From contig NZ_CP036246.2 in assembly GCF_004299785.2 (NCBI RefSeq), forward strand, positions 1,178,001 to 1,242,000: 64,000 nucleotides of DNA. Reading direction: 5' to 3'. The notes under the pieces are model-generated. The model was not told the DNA's origin and did no database searches. It worked only from the letters and a program-made list of their open reading frames with translations. This document shows positions 52,872 through 61,986 of this stretch, one piece after another; the stretch's first letter is position 1, and the number at the start of each line of letters is the position of its first letter. This DNA comes from Arcobacter porcinus (GTDB taxonomy: Bacteria > Campylobacterota > Campylobacteria > Campylobacterales > Arcobacteraceae). A program made the position numbers and the translations under genes.

Positions 52872-54731
52872 CTATTCTTTTTCCTCTTTTAGTTTTTCAC
52901 TAATCATCTTTAAAGAAATAAGCTGAATAAGTCCATCATATCCTTTATCCCATTTTGCATCTTGAGTTATAATCTCGTTTATATTATCAATTGTATCAAT
53001 GGCTATATTTTCAAAATCAACTAGTGGGATAGTTTTTAACTCTATGTATTGCGATTTCAAATCATCGTTATAATCCCATACAAAATCGCACTCAAGTCTT
53101 TCTAAGATATTTTCTATATGAATATTGGCATCAAAAGTAATTTTTAATCCAATATTTATATCTGCATTTTCACTACCTAAATCAATCTTATTTATAGGAA
53201 AAAAATTAACTATTATGTCTGCAAAATTTTTTTGTGGATAGATATATTTCTTAGCATCATCTATTCTGCTTTCAATCTGTTCTAAAATCTTATCTAGACT
53301 GTAGCCTCGTTTTTTAGTATCTCGTAATATTTTCCAATGTCTTCGCAAGTTTTCATCTGTATCTATATAGATTTTTAAATCAATATTTTTTCTAAGCTTT
53401 GGTAAATAAAAAGGGTGAAGTCCAGCAATTACTATAAACTCTTTTGGCTCTACTTTTTGAGGTTTTGTAAATTTGCCGTTGGCATGGTCGTATTCGCTTC
53501 TATAGATAGTTTGGTTGTGTTTTAGCTCATAAATAGCTTCTGCTTGCTTGTGGATGTGGTTTGCTTTTGGGTCAAGATGTGTGAATTTATTCCAGTTTTG
53601 ATCTCCTCTTTCCCATTTATGTTCACCATCTCCTTCTATTTGAAGTAATTTATCTCCTAATATATCTTTTAGATTTTTAACAAGTGTACTTTTACCAACT
53701 CCACTGTCACCACCAATTCCAATTGAAAGATTTGTTTGTTTTTTATAAATAGAGTTACTTTTTATTCCATATTTATAAAAAGCATATAATAGTGCCAAAA
53801 GAGTTGCTTCTAAAATTGTAAAAAATAAATTTCTTAATTTTTCAACATCAATTTTTAAATCTATATTATTTCCTAAAAAGATAATATCTTTATACTCACT
53901 TTTATAAAAGAAGATAAAAAAGATTAAATAAGCCAATGAAAATGCACCATAAAGTAGTACAGATTTTTTTTGGTTTTGATTCTGAATAAAATATATTGAT
54001 AAAAATGGAATCATCCACACATACCAAGCAGGTGCTGGGTAGATAAAAAATACTGTAGCTGTAAACAATAATCCAAAATAGAAAAACAATAAGTCTTGAT
54101 TTACTTTATTTTGATTAAAAAAATGTAAATATACCATCAAGATAGCAGCAATTGGAAGAAGAATTTTCAGCGTTCCAATACTATAAAAAGTATCAAAAAG
54201 TAAAGTTTGTTTTGGATTTAGTAAAACCATATTCAAGAAGCCTTCGCTAAATAAAAAGGGTAAATCAAGCAATAATAGAATAAAAAATGAAATAGCTATA
54301 TATTCAACAACTTTAATTGATTTTTGTTTTTTGTATAGATAAAAAAGAACAAGAGGTAAAGCTATAATAACATGAAATTTTGTAGAGAGTGCAAGACCAA
54401 AAAATATTGATGAGATTTTTATTTTATCTAGTAATAAAAAATATACACTTCCAAAAAGTAAAGCTGTTGGGATTATATCAAGTTGAGAGTGAATATAAAT
54501 AGAATAAATTATTATAGGATTTAAAAAATAAAATAAAATCAACTTTTGTTTTTTATGTGGGAATATTTTTACTAGAAAAAATAATATCGCTAAGTCAGCA
54601 AGTAGTAATGGAATTTTTATTATAGATTCATTATCACCAAAAATAGTTCCAATGTATGCAAAAGGAGCTAACAGATAAAGCATCAATCCATGATAAGGAA
54701 AAGAATCTACAAAACTTCTATCATAATACAA
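52872..54731 (-). CDS. Membrane glycosyltransferase-like domain fused to uridine-kinase-like domain
   Basis: At least 619 residues. The first 330 have about nine hydrophobic segments (YHGLMLYLLAPFAYIG, FYFLNPIIIYSIYIHSQLD, APAWYVWMIPFLSIYF). The rest is a P-loop kinase: GIGGDSGVGKSTLVKNL, then DGEHKWERGD, HLDPKANH, IAGLHPFYL, RHWKILRDTKKRGYS, like uridine kinase/phosphoribulokinase. The first start codon is TTG 54731, but the frame stays open to 54914 and reads as membrane protein (IIIAVLLLKVFLIFTFSSGYNTELFYPFL), so the true start may be a non-standard ATT near 54899. It is first in the glycan operon. Confidence 0.75.
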   Translation of the reverse strand: MYYDRSFVDSFPYHGLMLYLLAPFAYIGTIFGDNESIIKIPLLLADLAILFFLVKIFPHKKQKLILFYFLNPIIIYSIYIHSQLDIIPTALLFGSVYFLLLDKIKISSIFFGLALSTKFHVIIALPLVLFYLYKKQKSIKVVEYIAISFFILLLLDLPFLFSEGFLNMVLLNPKQTLLFDTFYSIGTLKILLPIAAILMVYLHFFNQNKVNQDLLFFYFGLLFTATVFFIYPAPAWYVWMIPFLSIYFIQNQNQKKSVLLYGAFSLAYLIFFIFFYKSEYKDIIFLGNNIDLKIDVEKLRNLFFTILEATLLALLYAFYKYGIKSNSIYKKQTNLSIGIGGDSGVGKSTLVKNLKDILGDKLLQIEGDGEHKWERGDQNWNKFTHLDPKANHIHKQAEAIYELKHNQTIYRSEYDHANGKFTKPQKVEPKEFIVIAGLHPFYLPKLRKNIDLKIYIDTDENLRRHWKILRDTKKRGYSLDKILEQIESRIDDAKKYIYPQKNFADIIVNFFPINKIDLGSENADINIGLKITFDANIHIENILERLECDFVWDYNDDLKSQYIELKTIPLVDFENIAIDTIDNINEIITQDAKWDKGYDGLIQLISLKMISEKLKEEKE

Positions 54732-54962
54732 CTGCCAAGGATTAAGATTTTCAAATGAAATTGATGTTAAAAAAGGATAAAATAATTCTGTATTATAACC
54801 AGATGAAAAAGTAAATATTAAAAATACTTTTAGTAATAAAACAGCAATAATAATTTTACCTGATTTATCAGTTATGTATTTTTTAGTTTCTATTTTAATC
54901 TTCCCTAGTTCAAGCTATTTTTCTAAAAAAAATATGAATAATTTAAAAATTTATATATTCAC

Positions 54963-55019
54963 TCTGTAATTACGGTGCATTATATAAAATTATTTCTTAA
55001 TCTAACCCGTAATTACAGA
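54963..55019. promoter_or_regulatory. Perfect 13-bp inverted repeat, each arm with palindrome GTAATTAC
   Basis: TCTGTAATTACGG (54963-54975) and CCGTAATTACAGA (55007-55019) are mirror copies, centres 43 bp apart. Each has its own 8-bp palindrome, so two dimer sites are likely. They lie immediately left of the XRE gene promoter and right of the glycan operon start. Confidence 0.6.
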
Positions 55020-55048
55020 TTGCTTAAAATATTCTATTAAATTAATAT
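55020..55048 (+). promoter_or_regulatory. Promoter of the XRE regulator
   Basis: TTGCTT (55020-55025), 17 bases, TAATAT (55043-55048), about 29 bases before the ATG and touching the right arm of the inverted repeat. Confidence 0.5.
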
Positions 55049-55076
55049 CACTCTGCAGTAATAGAGGGATAAATTT

Positions 55077-55334
55077 ATGGAAGAGTTTAGAAACATTGAA
55101 GATTTTACAGAAGAACAACTTGAAAAATTCTATAAAAAAATTGGAAGTAATGTTGCTAGACTTAGAAAAAAGCATAAACTTTCACAACTCAAATTAAGTT
55201 TACTTATTGGGCATAAATCAACATCTCTGGTAAGTGGTGCTGAAATTTATTATAAAAAACAGCACTTTTCTCTTGAACATCTAGCCAGCATATCTTTTGT
55301 TTTGAAAGAAGATTTAAACGAATTTTTTAAATAA
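55077..55334 (+). CDS. XRE-family HTH regulator
   Basis: 85 residues. IGSNVARLRKKHKLSQLKLSLLIGHKSTSLVSGAE is an XRE-type helix-turn-helix, followed by FSLEHLASISFVLKEDLNEFF. AGAGGGA precedes the ATG. It lies alone and divergent from the glycan operon, with a double GTAATTAC site upstream. It may control itself, or the glycan or satellite genes. Confidence 0.8.
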   Translation: MEEFRNIEDFTEEQLEKFYKKIGSNVARLRKKHKLSQLKLSLLIGHKSTSLVSGAEIYYKKQHFSLEHLASISFVLKEDLNEFFK

Positions 55335-55396
55335 TAAAAATAAATATTTTTTTGATTCTAGAGTCCTTGTTTTACACAATCACACAAACAATTTGA

Positions 55397-55553
55397 CTAC
55401 GCAAGTATCTGAAAAAAAGCCACTAAAAGTTTTATAATTTCATTTTCATCTCCTTTGGCATTTCTTATTTTACCTAATCGAGACAGAATTTATTAAACTC
55501 TCAAGATGTAGTATTGATGGAATTTTTACTTTTGTATTTTCATCGTGTTTCAT
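55397..55553 (-). pseudogene. Frameshifted short gene
   Basis: ATG 55553 (behind TAGGAAC) reads MKHDENTKVKIPSILHLESL then stops early at 55470. A second frame continues SRLGKIRNAKGDENEIIKLLVAFFQILA to 55397. One base shift near TCTGTCTCG would join them into a protein of about 50 residues. A small regulatory protein of the element is possible. Bases 55335-55396 hold nothing visible. Confidence 0.35.
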
Positions 55554-55599
55554 CTTGTTCCTAAAACATTAATTATAAAGAGTTTATCTAAGATAAGTT

Positions 55600-56223
55600 T
55601 TAAGATAGGTTATTTGCATCTTTTTTAACATTACCTTTACTTCTAGGTCTCCCTGCTTTACTTTTAGCCTTTGGTATAGTTCCTCTAACTATCGCTCTAT
55701 CTTTTGGATTTGATTTAATTTCATCTATAGATTGCTTATCAGTTTTATAGAAATAAGATACAGCATGTTTTTTTAAATTATTGATTTTTTCCTCATCTGT
55801 GTAATCTACCATTCCAATACCGTTGTTTTTATATTCTCTTCTATTACAGTTCTCATAACACCCTTTTCCTTTAGTAATATCTTCACTCCAGTACTTTCCT
55901 ATTTGGTCTGCTTTATAAGCTGCTTTTTGTACTTTATTACCATCTTCTAAAAACAGAGCATGTAGATGAGGATTCCCTTTATCACTAATTTCCTTTTTGA
56001 TAATGTAACCAAGGTTATTACCAAATACAGTTTTGTTGTTTCTTCTGTTATCTAACATTCTTTTTAAATCTTTGTTTATAGTATCTAAGCTTACATCTTT
56101 TGCAAACTCTTGTTTATACTTTAAATCAACTCTAACACCACATAGTTTAGAGTTGTTATCAAGTAGTGCATCTATGTATTTTTCAGTACTTTGTTTTCTT
56201 CTGTTAAATGTATTGTTACTCAT
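55600..56223 (-). CDS. YfjJ/inovirus Gp2-like HUH-motif protein
   Basis: 207 residues. GNPHLHALFLEDG gives a His-hydrophobic-His motif (His86, His88), and WSEDITKGKGCYENCNRREYKNNGIGMVDY followed by HAVSYFYKTDKQ has the later Tyr/Lys of the YagK/YfjJ-type family found in inoviruses and P4-like satellites. These are likely rolling-circle or relaxase-type initiators. The tail KSKAGRPRSKG is AT-hook-like. Last gene of the satellite block; from here to 56519 is gene-free AT sequence. Confidence 0.75.
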   Translation of the reverse strand: MSNNTFNRRKQSTEKYIDALLDNNSKLCGVRVDLKYKQEFAKDVSLDTINKDLKRMLDNRRNNKTVFGNNLGYIIKKEISDKGNPHLHALFLEDGNKVQKAAYKADQIGKYWSEDITKGKGCYENCNRREYKNNGIGMVDYTDEEKINNLKKHAVSYFYKTDKQSIDEIKSNPKDRAIVRGTIPKAKSKAGRPRSKGNVKKDANNLS

Positions 56224-56519
56224 GGTCTATCCTTTGTATTTTAAATATAAATATTTCTATTCATATAAGTACAAAGTTTGTATACTATTATTATTTTATT
56301 TCTCTACTATCAGTATATAGCTATCTATCTATTATTTAATATATTATTATAATTATAAATTATAAATATTACTAATAACCTATATTTTTATTTTAGAATA
56401 ATAAACAAATATCGTATACAAAGCTAATGTTTTTTTAAAAAAATTATATATTTTAAATATACGAAGTTATGTTAAAAAAAATAACAACTTGTAACCCAAA
56501 CCATTTAAGGCTTGAGTTA

Positions 56520-56681
56520 CTATCTTTTATTTAAATCGTCTAAAATCTTCTTAATCCTTTTCCTCTCTTTTTCATCTTGTAGATTTTTATACTGTTTTCT
56601 TAAATGGTCAAGTCCTGCTTGTGTCCAGTCTTTGAATTTGTTTTTACTCTCTTTGATTATGTAGTAATCCCATGCCAACAT
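56520..56681 (-). CDS. 53-residue hypothetical protein
   Basis: Start at ATG 56681 behind AAAGGAG, not at the ATG 56714 that lies inside the neighbour. Charged and helical: WTQAGLDHLRKQYKNLQDEKERKRIKKILDDLNKR. It overlaps the preceding gene by 38 bp. Likely a small DNA- or protein-binding accessory factor; no family recognised. Confidence 0.6.
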   Translation of the reverse strand: MLAWDYYIIKESKNKFKDWTQAGLDHLRKQYKNLQDEKERKRIKKILDDLNKR

Positions 56682-56862
56682 TTTTAATCTCCTTTGTTTT
56701 ATATTCAAATCCAAACTCTTTTAAACTATTTTTAGCACTATTCCCACTAGCAAATCTTTTTGCTAGTGATTTTGGAGTGAAACAATTTATTTTATAGTTC
56801 GGATATAGTTCTGCTACATTTTTAGCAATTTTTACAGTTGTGATAAATGTAAATTCTTTCAC
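56644..56862 (-). CDS. 72-residue hypothetical protein
   Basis: Start GTG 56862 behind AAAGGA. Residues FTFITTVKIAKNVAELYPNYKINCFTPKSLAKRFASGN are mixed alpha/beta; no known motif. It follows the DUF2958 gene by 3 bp and overlaps the next start, in keeping with an operon of small phage-like genes. Confidence 0.55.
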   Translation of the reverse strand: MKEFTFITTVKIAKNVAELYPNYKINCFTPKSLAKRFASGNSAKNSLKEFGFEYKTKEIKNVGMGLLHNQRE

Positions 56863-56865
56863 AAT

Positions 56866-57165
56866 CTATCCTTTAATTTTTGATAATCTTGTAGCTTTAA
56901 AACTACTATCAAGTTCAGCTTTTAGTCCATAACTATCACTTATGCTTTCAAGCTCACTTAGACTAAAATATCCTAGCTCTTGCTCAAAGCCATCTACTAA
57001 ACCATAACAAGTGTTATAGTCTGATTTATCAATCTCTATTATGTACCAAGTCCAGTTTGAATTTGGTAGAAATATTTTAAATCTACATATTGGGTCTTTT
57101 AGTATTGTAGAAGCATATAGCTCTGGAATTGATTTTAATTGCTCATTTGTAAGTAAGCTACTCAT
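56866..57165 (-). CDS. DUF2958 protein
   Basis: 99 residues of normal family length. LLTNEQLKSIPELYAS, SNWTWYIIEID, YGLVDGFEQELGYFSLSELE are diagnostic. DUF2958 is common on plasmids and prophages near recombination genes; the role is unknown. It overlaps the end of the Rad52 gene by 1 bp. Confidence 0.85.
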   Translation of the reverse strand: MSSLLTNEQLKSIPELYASTILKDPICRFKIFLPNSNWTWYIIEIDKSDYNTCYGLVDGFEQELGYFSLSELESISDSYGLKAELDSSFKATRLSKIKG

Positions 57166-57890
57166 TATGCAGCTCCTTGTTCAATTTGTTTGTACCAGCT
57201 TTTTGTTTTACCATCCCATCTAAAACCACAAGCTTTGATACTATCTTTCTTTGCAAATATATCATCACCAGTTACGATTAAAAAGCCGTTTTGTTCAACT
57301 ACATCAAGCCCTATTCTAAATAGTGATTCATACTCGTATGGGTCATAGCTTTGTTTAATGTTTCTATTGTGATTTGTAGTTACATTTGTAGCTGTTGGTG
57401 AAGATTGCCTATAGTTTGTTTGTTGTGGTTTTGATGGTATTGATTCATTATTAGCTTGATGATTCTTTGTTTTATCATAAAGAGAGTTTCCAAATTGATT
57501 ACCAAAGCTTCTCATAGCTCTTTTAAGTGCATCAGTAACTGCTTCTTTTGCTGCTCCTTCGTGTGCATCAGCTTGTGTTTTTGCAACACCTGTTCCAAAT
57601 CCCACATCTTCTCTACTTACATCAAGAGTATGATTTTCACTATGAACCAATACTTGAACTATTGCCTTATAGCAAATAACTTGATTTTGGTTTTGATTTT
57701 GCTCTTGGCTAACATGTTCTAGTTTTGAGATAGAATAAGACCAGTTACCAAATCCAAATACTTTATTTGCTGTTTCAATTACATCATGACCTTCGATATA
57801 AGATAAAGAAATATTTCCCTTTTCTCTTGTTTTAATTCTTGAACTATCAAGTTCTTGATTTAATATATCTAACTGTTTTTTATCAAACAT
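57165..57890 (-). CDS. Rad52-type single-strand annealing protein
   Basis: 241 residues. ISYIEGHDVIETANKVFGFGNWSYSI, REDVGFGTGVAKTQADAHEGAAKEAVTDALKRAMRSFGNQFGNSLYD are the Rad52/22 core. A C-terminal segment FAKKDSIKACGFRWDGKTKSWYK is a DUF5710-like module. It anneals complementary ssDNA and supports phage or satellite recombination. First in the pair with DUF2958. AAAGGAGATAAA precedes the ATG. Confidence 0.92.
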   Translation of the reverse strand: MFDKKQLDILNQELDSSRIKTREKGNISLSYIEGHDVIETANKVFGFGNWSYSISKLEHVSQEQNQNQNQVICYKAIVQVLVHSENHTLDVSREDVGFGTGVAKTQADAHEGAAKEAVTDALKRAMRSFGNQFGNSLYDKTKNHQANNESIPSKPQQTNYRQSSPTATNVTTNHNRNIKQSYDPYEYESLFRIGLDVVEQNGFLIVTGDDIFAKKDSIKACGFRWDGKTKSWYKQIEQGAA

Positions 57891-57933
57891 TGTTTTATCT
57901 CCTTTTTATAAAGATTTTTACTATTGGCTTTAA

Positions 57934-58572
57934 CTAAGCAACATTTTCTAAATTATCGTTGTAATCTTCGCTGTACTCTTCATTGTTACTCTCATTAACA
58001 ACTATTTCTAAAGTTACAGGTTTATTAGTTGCATCTTTTTGCTTTTTAGAATTTACTTTTACCTTTGGTTTTATTGTTGTAGTTTCTATAATAACTGATA
58101 CAAGACCTTCAAGCTCTTTTTTACCTTTTGAGGTTTGTAAAGCTATTTTTATTGCTTCAATATCAGGAGTGAACTTTACATACCCCAAAGTCATAACTTT
58201 GTTTTCATCAAGTATGATTAAATCAGTTTTACTACTTGTTGATTCAGCTTGAAGTGTTAGTGAAGATATAAGATTTCCATCTACTCTATCTACACCATTT
58301 GATATAAAAACATCTGCAACTAACTCTTTTGCAAGAGTTAGTGCAGTTTGTAGTTTCTTTTTATAAGCTTGTAATTCTCTAATATCAGTACCTATGTACT
58401 CAATTTTTGAAGCTATCTCTTGCAAAGATAATCCTATATAATCAGCCTTTTGAAAGTATGGTGTGTTTGAATCTTCTAAAATTGATTTTAGATACTCTTT
58501 GAAGTATTGGTTTGTAGAATCTTCATTTAGATTTTCCATTTGTGTTTGAAGTTTATAGTTTACAAATTTCAT
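57934..58572 (-). CDS. Gp157-like phage protein
   Basis: 212 residues. LQEIASKIEYIGTDIRELQAYKKKLQTALTLAKELVADVF and GVDRVDGNLISSLTL fit siphovirus Gp157-type proteins, linked in Streptococcus phage Sfi to phage resistance. A coiled coil occupies about residues 50-90, then a beta domain and an acidic tail. Near Rad52 and DUF932 this is a usual phage early-gene neighbourhood. Confidence 0.6.
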   Translation of the reverse strand: MKFVNYKLQTQMENLNEDSTNQYFKEYLKSILEDSNTPYFQKADYIGLSLQEIASKIEYIGTDIRELQAYKKKLQTALTLAKELVADVFISNGVDRVDGNLISSLTLQAESTSSKTDLIILDENKVMTLGYVKFTPDIEAIKIALQTSKGKKELEGLVSVIIETTTIKPKVKVNSKKQKDATNKPVTLEIVVNESNNEEYSEDYNDNLENVA

Positions 58573-58582
58573 ATCATACCTC

Positions 58583-59419
58583 TTAAGCTACAGCTTTATA
58601 ATCTGTTTTTAAAAGTGCAACTTGTTCAACTGCTTCAAATAGCTCTTTATTAAACTTAATAGTTGCATCAATACCATTTATTGCTTTTGAGGTGAAGTTT
58701 TTATTTGTAATTAGATTCTTCATTTTAACTCCTCCTCTAATCATTGCTTCTTGAATACGATTATATGCACTCCAAAGTGTTGGTGTATTATCTTCCTCAT
58801 AATTTACCTTTAAAAGCTCATCAGCTTTTATATAGTGTGTGTTTGTATCAAATCTAATATCTATTGCTGCATTTGCTAACATCTGTTCTTCTGCTTTTGA
58901 GAGATGAATAGATTTAAAAGTAGCAACTAGCTCTTTTATCTTTGGCATATATGATGTTACTTCAGCTATTGCATTTTTAACTTTCTCTTGTGTAAAACCT
59001 ACATGAACTATTGAAGCGTGAACAAAGCTCTTACTTGGAACTACAAGCATATTTGAGCAAACTATTCTAAATATTGCTAAATCAACAATAAAGCTAGATG
59101 TTCTATTATGAGAGTTTGTTAAAACTATATCTTCATACTCATCTTTTGCATTTGGTCGAAGAAGGTTTTCTAAACTTCTAAACTGGATTATGTGTTTTTG
59201 GTATCCTTGATTCTCTTCATCTCTAACTTTACTCTCACTTGCCATTATTGGATAGTATCCTGCATCTCTAAAAGTATCAAGAAGTTTAAATGTAGGAACA
59301 AAGGCATATTTATCGCTAACTGTTTCTATTGGACTTTCGCTAAAAATTGATGGAGCTACATTAAAAAGCTCATCATTACTTAATGGTTTAACTGTTTTAT
59401 TTATTTGGTTTACTGACAT
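58583..59419 (-). CDS. DUF932 (DUF945-like) protein
   Basis: 278 residues. VSDKYAFVPTFKLLDTFRDAGYYPIMASESKVRD, HIIQFRS, EIVLTNSHNRTSSF and RIVCSNMLVVPS are hallmarks of the DUF932 plasmid/phage family. The function is unknown, often beside single-strand annealing genes. It starts behind AAAAAAGGAAAAAATC and leads the Gp157-Rad52 set. Confidence 0.85.
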   Translation of the reverse strand: MSVNQINKTVKPLSNDELFNVAPSIFSESPIETVSDKYAFVPTFKLLDTFRDAGYYPIMASESKVRDEENQGYQKHIIQFRSLENLLRPNAKDEYEDIVLTNSHNRTSSFIVDLAIFRIVCSNMLVVPSKSFVHASIVHVGFTQEKVKNAIAEVTSYMPKIKELVATFKSIHLSKAEEQMLANAAIDIRFDTNTHYIKADELLKVNYEEDNTPTLWSAYNRIQEAMIRGGVKMKNLITNKNFTSKAINGIDATIKFNKELFEAVEQVALLKTDYKAVA

Positions 59420-59495
59420 GATTTTTTCCTTTTTGTGTTTATTTTTTTCTTTGTTTCTTTTGCTATACGAACATATTTAAAGATAAACTCTATAT

Positions 59496-59582
59496 TTAGA
59501 ATTTATCTTCACTATTTTTTAATACAGTTGCAACTGTTGTTGCTACTTCTAAAGTTGTTACTAATACACTTAAAAATGACAT
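59496..59582 (-). CDS. 28-residue hydrophobic peptide
   Basis: Frame starting at ATG 59582, three bases from the end of the 74-residue gene: MSFLSVLVTTLEVATTVATVLKNSEDKF. Amphipathic and short; ribosome-binding site overlaps the neighbour (TAGGAGC). It may be a real leader-like or toxin-like peptide or only chance. Confidence 0.35.
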   Translation of the reverse strand: MSFLSVLVTTLEVATTVATVLKNSEDKF

Positions 59583-59583
59583 C

Positions 59584-59808
59584 TTATGCTCCTATATATG
59601 GTGAATATGAACTATTGTTAAAAGGTTTTAAATCTTTTAGCCACTCTTTAAACTCTATTTGCTCTTTTTGTAAAGATTGTTTTTTTCTATCCAAACTATC
59701 TTTTATTTTTGCAAAGAGTTTTACTCTATAGCCATCAATTAGTTTTTGATTAATTGTTGTGGGAAAGTAAGAGATTAAATCTCTTGAACTGTTTTTTATT
59801 TTTCTCAT
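59584..59808 (-). CDS. 74-residue hypothetical protein
   Basis: A basic helical protein: DLISYFPTTINQKLIDGYRVKLFAKIKDSLDRKKQSLQKEQIEF. AGGAGAAAAG precedes the ATG. It lies between DUF932 and the helicase-like gene. No family recognised; probably a small accessory of the satellite. Confidence 0.6.
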   Translation of the reverse strand: MRKIKNSSRDLISYFPTTINQKLIDGYRVKLFAKIKDSLDRKKQSLQKEQIEFKEWLKDLKPFNNSSYSPYIGA

Positions 59809-59880
59809 CTTTTCTCCTAAAGGGTATTTTATTTACAAGCTAGGATTATTTCCTTTGCTTGTCTAACCTTATGATATGTG

Positions 59881-59997
59881 ATTGAAAAAAATTGGGTTGT
59901 TTATGAAATTGAAAATGAAGAGTTATTAATTTACACTATCGCAATTGAAAAAAGAGATGATAAGGAAGTTTATAAAAAAGCAAATGAGAGATTGTAA
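59881..59997 (+). pseudogene. RelE/ParE toxin C-terminal fragment
   Basis: 38 codons to TAA 59995: NWVVYEIENEELLIYTIAIEKRDDKEVYKKANERL, the last strand and Tyr of RelE-type toxins. The N-terminal part and any antitoxin are missing. The rest of 59809-60249 is gene-free, with a TTGGAAT/ATTCCAA hairpin at 60163-60180 that may end the minus-strand gene from 61872. Confidence 0.55.
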
Positions 59998-60249
59998 AGT
60001 TTTTCAATTTTAAAGTAATAATATCACCCAAAAAGTCTAAAAAAAGGAAAAATATAACATTAAAAAATTAAAGTTTAAGTTTATATATCAAGACACTACA
60101 GAATAGAGCTTTAAAGAATTAATTATACTGTAATTTATAAGAGTTTTTCTAGCAATTAAAGCTTGGAATAATGATTCCAAACTCTAATTAAATACCTATA
60201 AAATTACTATGTAATTTTTATCAAATATTGAGAATATCCTAACTTAAAA

Positions 60250-61872
60250 CTATAATCTATAGTAAACTCTACCATTATTGTTAAAAGTTGCAATATTCCC
60301 AAAAGGCTCTTTTGCGTCAGACAAATCTTTCAAATCTTTTATAAGTTGATTATTATTTCTATAGATACTTTCACCAAACAAAGCACTAAAATATTCAAAA
60401 AGATTTTTTCTATCAACTCTATTTTTCTCAAAATCTTCTACTAGTTTATTATACAATTTCTTGTTTTGATTTTTTAAATTATCAAATGGGACAATATCTT
60501 TGTTTTTAATGATATTTTCAAATGCATCTAAAACATCTTTACTAGCATCTAGCATATCCATATTTTCATAATTATAAAAACTACATGGATTTTCTTTTTC
60601 TAAATTATTAAAATCAATATATTTTAAAATAGTAGAAAAATTAGATAAATCTTTATTGATTAGCTCTACAGCCTGATTATAATTTAATTTTAAATTATCC
60701 AAATTTGATTCTACTTCTATGAATATACAAGATATATCTCTACTAATTAAAGGTATGTATTTAGTAGTTGAAGATATAAATACATTAGCTAAAGTTGTAA
60801 CGATTTTATTTCCTATTTTTAGTTCATCTTTATTTATTAATTTATACATAAAATCATTTGATGATAAATTTAAAATATTAGATGTTGTAATATTGTGAAA
60901 ATTATAAATAACCTTTTCATCAAGCTTATTTATAAGTAATTTTTCATCAACTGTATCATTAGAAAATTTTTCACAATATGAGGGATTTAATAGTGGTTCA
61001 ACTATCTCTTCCCAAAACAGTTTAATGCAAGAATCATCTGTACTATGAAACACTAATGGATATGGTAATTTATTTTTAGAATTTACAACATATACTAACC
61101 ATTTAAAAATCATCATTACATTGTCAATATTATCTTTTGCCAAAAATAAAATAAATGTCATTATGAATGAATTTTCAAAATCATATTCACTTAAATTTTG
61201 AATCTGGTATTTTGAAGGAACATAACTGTTTTTGCAATTCATATTTTTTTCATAAAAAAAAGCCATATTAATATTTGGTCTAAATAATGTTTTATAAACT
61301 ATAGGCAGTTCATCTATTTTAATATATAGTGTTCTAAGATGAGATTCTAAATAATATGTTGAAAGCTGTATAATACCATTATATAGGCTTTCTTGGTTTT
61401 GTAATGGATGTTGATAATTATTTTGCTGAATAACAGGAACACTATTTAAATATCCATTGGATAAATAAGGTAATGAATCATTTGTAAAATTCATTCCACC
61501 ATTATATAAATTATGTCTCTCTAAATCACCAATTCCTTTATTCAATTGTGCTTGTGCACTAACCATTTTTTTAAGATGCTCTTTCTCATTATTTACAACT
61601 TCAATTTCACATTGAAAATGTTGGCTAAGAACATTTCCAAGTTTTATGGCACTTGTTGTAAAATATTCTCTATCGTATATATCAAAACAATAACATACTT
61701 GTCCTTTTGCATCTTGCCATAAAAAAATATATTTACCATTTATAAAAAGTTGAGCTACATTCCCTATAGAAAAATGAATTGGGGGCATTAACTTGCATAA
61801 ATACTTTTTTATTTTCATTTTATATTCGTTATTTTTTATATCTACAATTGTTTTTCCATTAAATCTTACCAT
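60250..61872 (-). CDS. Large hypothetical, perhaps a degenerate helicase-like partner
   Basis: 540 residues. The order FKWLVYVVNSKNKLPYPLVFHSTDDSCIKLFWEEIVEPLLNP, then KVIYNFHNI and LKIGNKIVTTLANVFISSTT, resembles the SF3 helicase strand order of phage primase-helicases, but the Walker A GxxGxGKS is replaced by HSTDDSC. The N-terminal 150 residues include a CYCFDIYDRE patch. It sits beside an intact SF3 helicase, so a structural or loader role is conceivable. This reading is inference; no family is confirmed. Confidence 0.5.
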   Translation of the reverse strand: MVRFNGKTIVDIKNNEYKMKIKKYLCKLMPPIHFSIGNVAQLFINGKYIFLWQDAKGQVCYCFDIYDREYFTTSAIKLGNVLSQHFQCEIEVVNNEKEHLKKMVSAQAQLNKGIGDLERHNLYNGGMNFTNDSLPYLSNGYLNSVPVIQQNNYQHPLQNQESLYNGIIQLSTYYLESHLRTLYIKIDELPIVYKTLFRPNINMAFFYEKNMNCKNSYVPSKYQIQNLSEYDFENSFIMTFILFLAKDNIDNVMMIFKWLVYVVNSKNKLPYPLVFHSTDDSCIKLFWEEIVEPLLNPSYCEKFSNDTVDEKLLINKLDEKVIYNFHNITTSNILNLSSNDFMYKLINKDELKIGNKIVTTLANVFISSTTKYIPLISRDISCIFIEVESNLDNLKLNYNQAVELINKDLSNFSTILKYIDFNNLEKENPCSFYNYENMDMLDASKDVLDAFENIIKNKDIVPFDNLKNQNKKLYNKLVEDFEKNRVDRKNLFEYFSALFGESIYRNNNQLIKDLKDLSDAKEPFGNIATFNNNGRVYYRL

Positions 61873-61986
61873 TTTTTTTCCTTTTTTATTTTAATTTTTT
61901 TTAAAATACAGTTTTATCTATACTAGACTTTTTACTGTATCTTCTGCATCAATCTTCTATAAAACCTATAAAATAGGTATTTATAG

